Source: Mucilaginibacter sp. OK098 (GTDB lineage: Bacteria; Bacteroidota; Bacteroidia; Sphingobacteriales; Sphingobacteriaceae). Taken from it: a DNA stretch of 64,000 nt. Positions 60,711-64,000 of this stretch are shown piece by piece; within the stretch, counting starts at the first letter, position 1, and the number at the start of each line of letters is the position of its first letter. The stretch is from NCBI RefSeq assembly GCF_900142915.1, contig NZ_FRCM01000009.1, forward strand, positions 248,001 to 312,000, given 5' to 3'. Position numbers and translations under genes: made by a program. The notes below the pieces were generated by a model that had not been told where the DNA came from, searched no databases, and worked only from the letters and a program-made list of their open reading frames with translations.

Positions 60711-62345
60711 TTACTTCCTTTCCCCCTTCATTTTCGAAGCTATCTCCAGCGCTTTATAGGCATTTACTATTCCACCCGTTTTTGAGAGCGAGGCAAAATC
60801 GACCTTTTCTTTAGTGCCGGGCTTATTAACCATTTTGCCCACAATAGGCGTTGCACTTTCTAAAATTACTTGTTTCAGCTGTTTTGCGCTAAGGCTTGGA
60901 TAATATTCCAGGCACAGCGCTGCAATGCCTGCAACTATCGGCGATGAAAAGCTTGTACCGTCGGCTGTGTTAAATTCGGCATCGGTATCTATAGAGGTAA
61001 CCTTAACACCCGGTGCAAAAACATCAACATGAATTTTGCCGTAGTTAGAAAACGAAGCAGCCAGGCTTGTATCTGGCTTAGGGCCAGATGCACCAACATT
61101 GATCACATTATCAGTAGTTGAGCCATCAAGGTAAGTATCATTCGGAAATTCGGGTTTGGCATCAACATCCTGGTTGTCATTGCCCGATGCCATTACCAGC
61201 AGCACATCTTTTGCGGCAGCATATTTAAAAGCGTCATCTACCCATTCTTTATGCGGCGAGATCTTTTTGCCAAAGCTCATATTGATGATCTGCGCACCAT
61301 GGTCAACCGCAAAACGGATCGCGTTAGCAACATCCTTGTCATATTCATCACCATTGGGCACTGCTTTGATAGACATTATCCTTACATTATCTGCCACACC
61401 ATCAATGCCATAGCCATTATTGCGTACAGCCCCAATTAAACCTGCAACACCGGTGCCGTGCGAAGCATCGGGGTTTTTAAGCACATTATTGCCATAAGGT
61501 TTTCCGTCATTCACATCCGGGTCATCACCCACTATACGTGCGCGGGCATCCAGGTCAGGAGTAATGTTGTTGTTTTGTTTGGCAAAATACTCTGTAAGGT
61601 CTTTAAGTACCTTGGCATTGTTGGTGTCATCGCCGATTTGCGAAAAAACAGATTCCCAAACCGTTTTGCTCTGGTTTATGGTGTCATTAGCCGTCTTTAT
61701 TTTCCCAAGGTCGGCCAGGGTAAAAGTTTGGTCCGACTGCAGCTTAAGCTCTCTTTTTATATAATAATTTGTGGCCGATAATACGTTAACCTCCATTGTA
61801 AGGTCTTTCACCTCGGCCTGTGATTTGCTCATGGTGCTATCGTAATTGGTCTTTACTTTTTGCCAAAATGCAAACTCCTTTTCCTGGCCTGCAGGTGCAG
61901 TGGTGATAGTTGCATATTTACCCTTAAGCTTATGATACTGCCTCACTTCTTCAGTAGTTTCGGTAAAATCAACCTTTCCGCCTTTGCCGCCTAAAAAGTC
62001 CCAGCCATGCACATCATCAACAAAACCATCCTTATCGTCATCAATTCCATTGTTTGGGATTTCTTTGGGGTTTACCCACAAAATACTTTTCAAATCGGTT
62101 TGCGAAGTATCAATACCACTGTCAATAGTAGTAACTATTACAGTTTTACTTTTTTTGCCTTTTATAAACAGGTAAGCTTGTTTAAGGCTGATACCATAAA
62201 AACCATCAGTTTTTAAATCAAGCGTATGCCAATTCTTTGGCGGATCAGGTGCTTGCTTAGGTAGTTGCTGCCCTGTGGCATTCAGACTTAGAAACATTGC
62301 TCCGCATACCAGGGAGCCTAAAGCGTACTTACGTAATTTATGCAT
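60711..62345 (-). CDS. Secreted S8 subtilisin-like serine peptidase
   Basis: The 544-residue protein has a signal peptide (to about 25, LNATGQ). The catalytic triad is visible: Asp75 in TIDSGID, His296 in SHGTGVAG and Ser465 in GTSFSSPI, with Asn389 in the oxyanion site SGND. Between Asp and His lies an insertion of about 150 residues (120-270), helical and charged, that ordinary subtilisins lack; NNGIDDDKDGFVDDVHGWDF just before it looks like a calcium-binding loop. The ATG at 62345 is chosen; the longer frame is a translation of the repeat upstream. Confidence 0.94.
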   Translation of the reverse strand: MHKLRKYALGSLVCGAMFLSLNATGQQLPKQAPDPPKNWHTLDLKTDGFYGISLKQAYLFIKGKKSKTVIVTTIDSGIDTSQTDLKSILWVNPKEIPNNGIDDDKDGFVDDVHGWDFLGGKGGKVDFTETTEEVRQYHKLKGKYATITTAPAGQEKEFAFWQKVKTNYDSTMSKSQAEVKDLTMEVNVLSATNYYIKRELKLQSDQTFTLADLGKIKTANDTINQSKTVWESVFSQIGDDTNNAKVLKDLTEYFAKQNNNITPDLDARARIVGDDPDVNDGKPYGNNVLKNPDASHGTGVAGLIGAVRNNGYGIDGVADNVRIMSIKAVPNGDEYDKDVANAIRFAVDHGAQIINMSFGKKISPHKEWVDDAFKYAAAKDVLLVMASGNDNQDVDAKPEFPNDTYLDGSTTDNVINVGASGPKPDTSLAASFSNYGKIHVDVFAPGVKVTSIDTDAEFNTADGTSFSSPIVAGIAALCLEYYPSLSAKQLKQVILESATPIVGKMVNKPGTKEKVDFASLSKTGGIVNAYKALEIASKMKGERK

Positions 62346-62354
62346 TTTATATAA

Positions 62355-62463
62355 TTGTAGAAGTTGTAAGGGTTGTAAAAGTTGCAATATTAAAAATTGC
62401 AGCGTGTAAAGTATAGTTAATTTTCAACCTTTACAACAACTACAACCCTTACAACCTTCAACC
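62355..62463. repeat. GTTGTAAGGGTTGTAA inverted repeat region
   Basis: The left part (TTGTAGAAGTTGTAAGGG and onward to 62387) is found inverted at 62425-62462 (TACAACCCTTACAACC). It fills the gap between the dehydrogenase stop and the peptidase start and can form a long hairpin. Confidence 0.75.
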
Positions 62464-62466
62464 TAA

Positions 62467-64000
62467 TCACAGATCAAATTTAATTCCCTGAGCCAAGGGT
62501 AACGTTTTTGAATAGTTTATAGTATTTGTTTGCCTGCGCATATAAACTTTCCAGGCATCTGAGCCCGACTCGCGGCCACCGCCTGTTTCTTTTTCGCCGC
62601 CAAATGCGCCGCCTATCTCTGCACCGGATGTGCCTATGTTAACATTCGCAATTCCGCAATCAGAACCGGCGTATGATAAAAATTGTTCCGCATCCTGCAA
62701 ATTTCCTGTCATTATAGCTGATGATAAGCCTTGTGGTACGCCATTTTGCAGGGCGAGGGCTTCATCCAGCGTTTTATATTTTATTAAATAAAGGATGGGT
62801 GCAAAGGTTTCGTGCTGTACAATTTTGTAATGGTTCTCAACCTCGGCTATACAGGGTTTTACATAACAACCTGATGCATATTTATCTCCTTCAAGCTTGC
62901 CGCCTTCAACAACAAATTTACCACCTTCAGCTTTGCATTTTTCAATTGAATCAAGGTACAGGCTAACCGCATCTTTATCAATTAGCGGCCCCATGTGGTT
63001 ATTTTCATCAAGCGGATCGCCAATGCGGATCTGTTTGTAGGCATTTACCAGCTTTTGTTTAAAGGCATCGTAAACACTTTCGTGGATGATGAGCCTGCGG
63101 GTACTGGTACAACGCTGCCCGGCCGTGCCCACTGCGCCAAACACCGCACCTATCAATGACATATCCAGGTCGGCATTTTCACTGATGATAATGGCATTGT
63201 TGCCGCCAAGCTCCAGCAAACTCCGGCCAAGCCTTGCACCTACAGCAGCACCTATCGACTTGCCCATGCGGGTTGAGCCGGTTGCAGAAATAAGCGGCAC
63301 ACGCGGGTCATTAGCCATTAGCTCACCAATTTCCCTGTCGCCAATAACAAGGCATGATACGCCTTCGTCAATATTATGTTTTTTAAATACTTCCTGTGCA
63401 ATATGCTGGCAGGCAATAGCCGTTAACGGTGTTTTTTCTGATGGTTTCCAAATGCAAACATCGCCGCAAACCCAGGCCAGCATAGCATTCCAGCTCCACA
63501 CGGCTACCGGGAAGTTAAATGCAGAGATGATCCCCACAATACCCAACGGATGGTATTGCTCATACATGCGGTGCTGCACACGCTCACTGTGCATGGTAAG
63601 GCCATATAGCTGGCGACTAAGGCCAACGGCAAAGTCGGCAATATCAATCATCTCCTGTACTTCGCCGTAACCTTCCTGCAGGCTTTTGCCCATTTCATAG
63701 GATACAAGCGCACCCAGGCTTTCCTTGTTAGCACGCAGGGCATTTCCTATTTCGCGCACAATTTCGCCACGTTTTGGTGCGGGTACCGTGCGCCAGTTAA
63801 TAAATGCTTTTTGCGCTTGCTCAACTGCCTGGTTGTAATTATCTGCCGTAGCAAATTTTACCGATGCTATTTTTTTACCGTCAGTTGGCGATACTATATC
63901 TTTTATAGCAGAATCAGGGCTGCTTACCCAGTTACTACCTGTACTAAAGGCATCGTTTATGTCGTTTATATGTAAACGATTAAGAATATCTGAAATATTA
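62467..64000 (-). CDS. Aldehyde dehydrogenase, ALDH7/AMADH type, 5'-truncated
   Basis: The frame runs off the right edge; 510 residues are visible (from about 63999) and only a few N-terminal residues should be missing. It is an NAD-dependent aldehyde dehydrogenase of the ALDH7A1 group (alpha-aminoadipic semialdehyde/piperideine-6-carboxylate type). It shows GIISAFNFPVAVWSWNAML, WKPSEKTPLTA, the catalytic Glu in LLELGGNNAIII and the catalytic Cys in GQRCTSTRRLI. The C-terminal GTSGAEIGGAFGGEKETGGG is typical. It likely works in lysine breakdown; the neighbours do not test this. Confidence 0.93.
   Translation of the reverse strand, partial: NISDILNRLHINDINDAFSTGSNWVSSPDSAIKDIVSPTDGKKIASVKFATADNYNQAVEQAQKAFINWRTVPAPKRGEIVREIGNALRANKESLGALVSYEMGKSLQEGYGEVQEMIDIADFAVGLSRQLYGLTMHSERVQHRMYEQYHPLGIVGIISAFNFPVAVWSWNAMLAWVCGDVCIWKPSEKTPLTAIACQHIAQEVFKKHNIDEGVSCLVIGDREIGELMANDPRVPLISATGSTRMGKSIGAAVGARLGRSLLELGGNNAIIISENADLDMSLIGAVFGAVGTAGQRCTSTRRLIIHESVYDAFKQKLVNAYKQIRIGDPLDENNHMGPLIDKDAVSLYLDSIEKCKAEGGKFVVEGGKLEGDKYASGCYVKPCIAEVENHYKIVQHETFAPILYLIKYKTLDEALALQNGVPQGLSSAIMTGNLQDAEQFLSYAGSDCGIANVNIGTSGAEIGGAFGGEKETGGGRESGSDAWKVYMRRQTNTINYSKTLPLAQGIKFDL

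Noticed and set aside
62346..62387. An N-terminal extension of the S8 peptidase rich in Leu and Gln
   Set aside because: It is a translation of the GTTGTAAGGG repeat, and the signal peptide starts at the later Met.

Overview
The window looks like a chromosomal segment of a Bacteroidota species of the Sphingobacteriaceae type (Mucilaginibacter/Pedobacter-like). The reasons are the protein families (STN-TonB receptor, DUF4249 lipoprotein, MG2/plug protein, DUF4369 and DUF3738 TlpA-like proteins, MacB/FtsX permease arrays, an IF-2 with a long low-complexity N-terminus), the scarcity of Shine-Dalgarno sequences, and several promoters of the Bacteroidota form TTG-N19/20-TAnnTTTG. No tRNA, rRNA, CRISPR array, insertion sequence or prophage was seen. 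The genus is inferred, not proven.

Layout. 1-4.1 kb: the 3' part of an FAD-dependent oxidoreductase; a convergent two-gene unit of a DUF692/MNIO enzyme fused to a C-terminal partner-like domain, preceded by a 72-residue CxxC peptide (candidate RiPP-type system); a GNAT acetyltransferase. 4.2-6.6 kb: a secreted S9 peptidase. 6.8-30.3 kb: a 23-kb array of six MacB/FtsX-type permeases. Two are stand-alone (about 795 aa). Four are fusions of about 1,220 aa in which a multi-TM segment and a cytosolic AraC helix-turn-helix domain sit in front of a complete permease. All four fusions start with TTG and share upstream elements. A two-gene unit (permease plus fusion) occurs twice. Interspersed are a secreted CarboxypepD-like protein, a DUF4369/TlpA thioredoxin and a small conserved protein. 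30.4-32.6 kb: a membrane XRE regulator, a secreted bilobal aspartyl-protease-like protein and a small lipoprotein.

32.7-37.6 kb: rimP-nusA-infB behind a consensus promoter and a terminator-like leader hairpin that could be an attenuator. 37.7 kb: a 52-aa secreted His-rich peptide. 38.0-46.5 kb: a surface uptake/processing set (secreted protein, STN-TonB receptor, DUF4249 lipoprotein, MG2/plug protein, GH88 hydrolase). 46.6-55.6 kb: a minus-strand pentose-phosphate cluster transcribed ppgK-like kinase, tkt, rpiB, tal, HAD phosphatase, gnd, zwf, pgl. It runs from glucose phosphorylation through the oxidative branch and most of the non-oxidative branch; rpe is not in the window.

55.9-59.4 kb: a TlpA/DUF3738 gene divergent from a histidine kinase/OmpR-type regulator pair; four GGTTAA-like half-sites spaced exactly 10 bp lie between them. 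59.5-64 kb: pdhB, an S8 peptidase and an ALDH7-type dehydrogenase cut off by the window end. Intergenic DNA is rich in palindromic and dispersed repeats, several present in two or more copies, many at gene ends.
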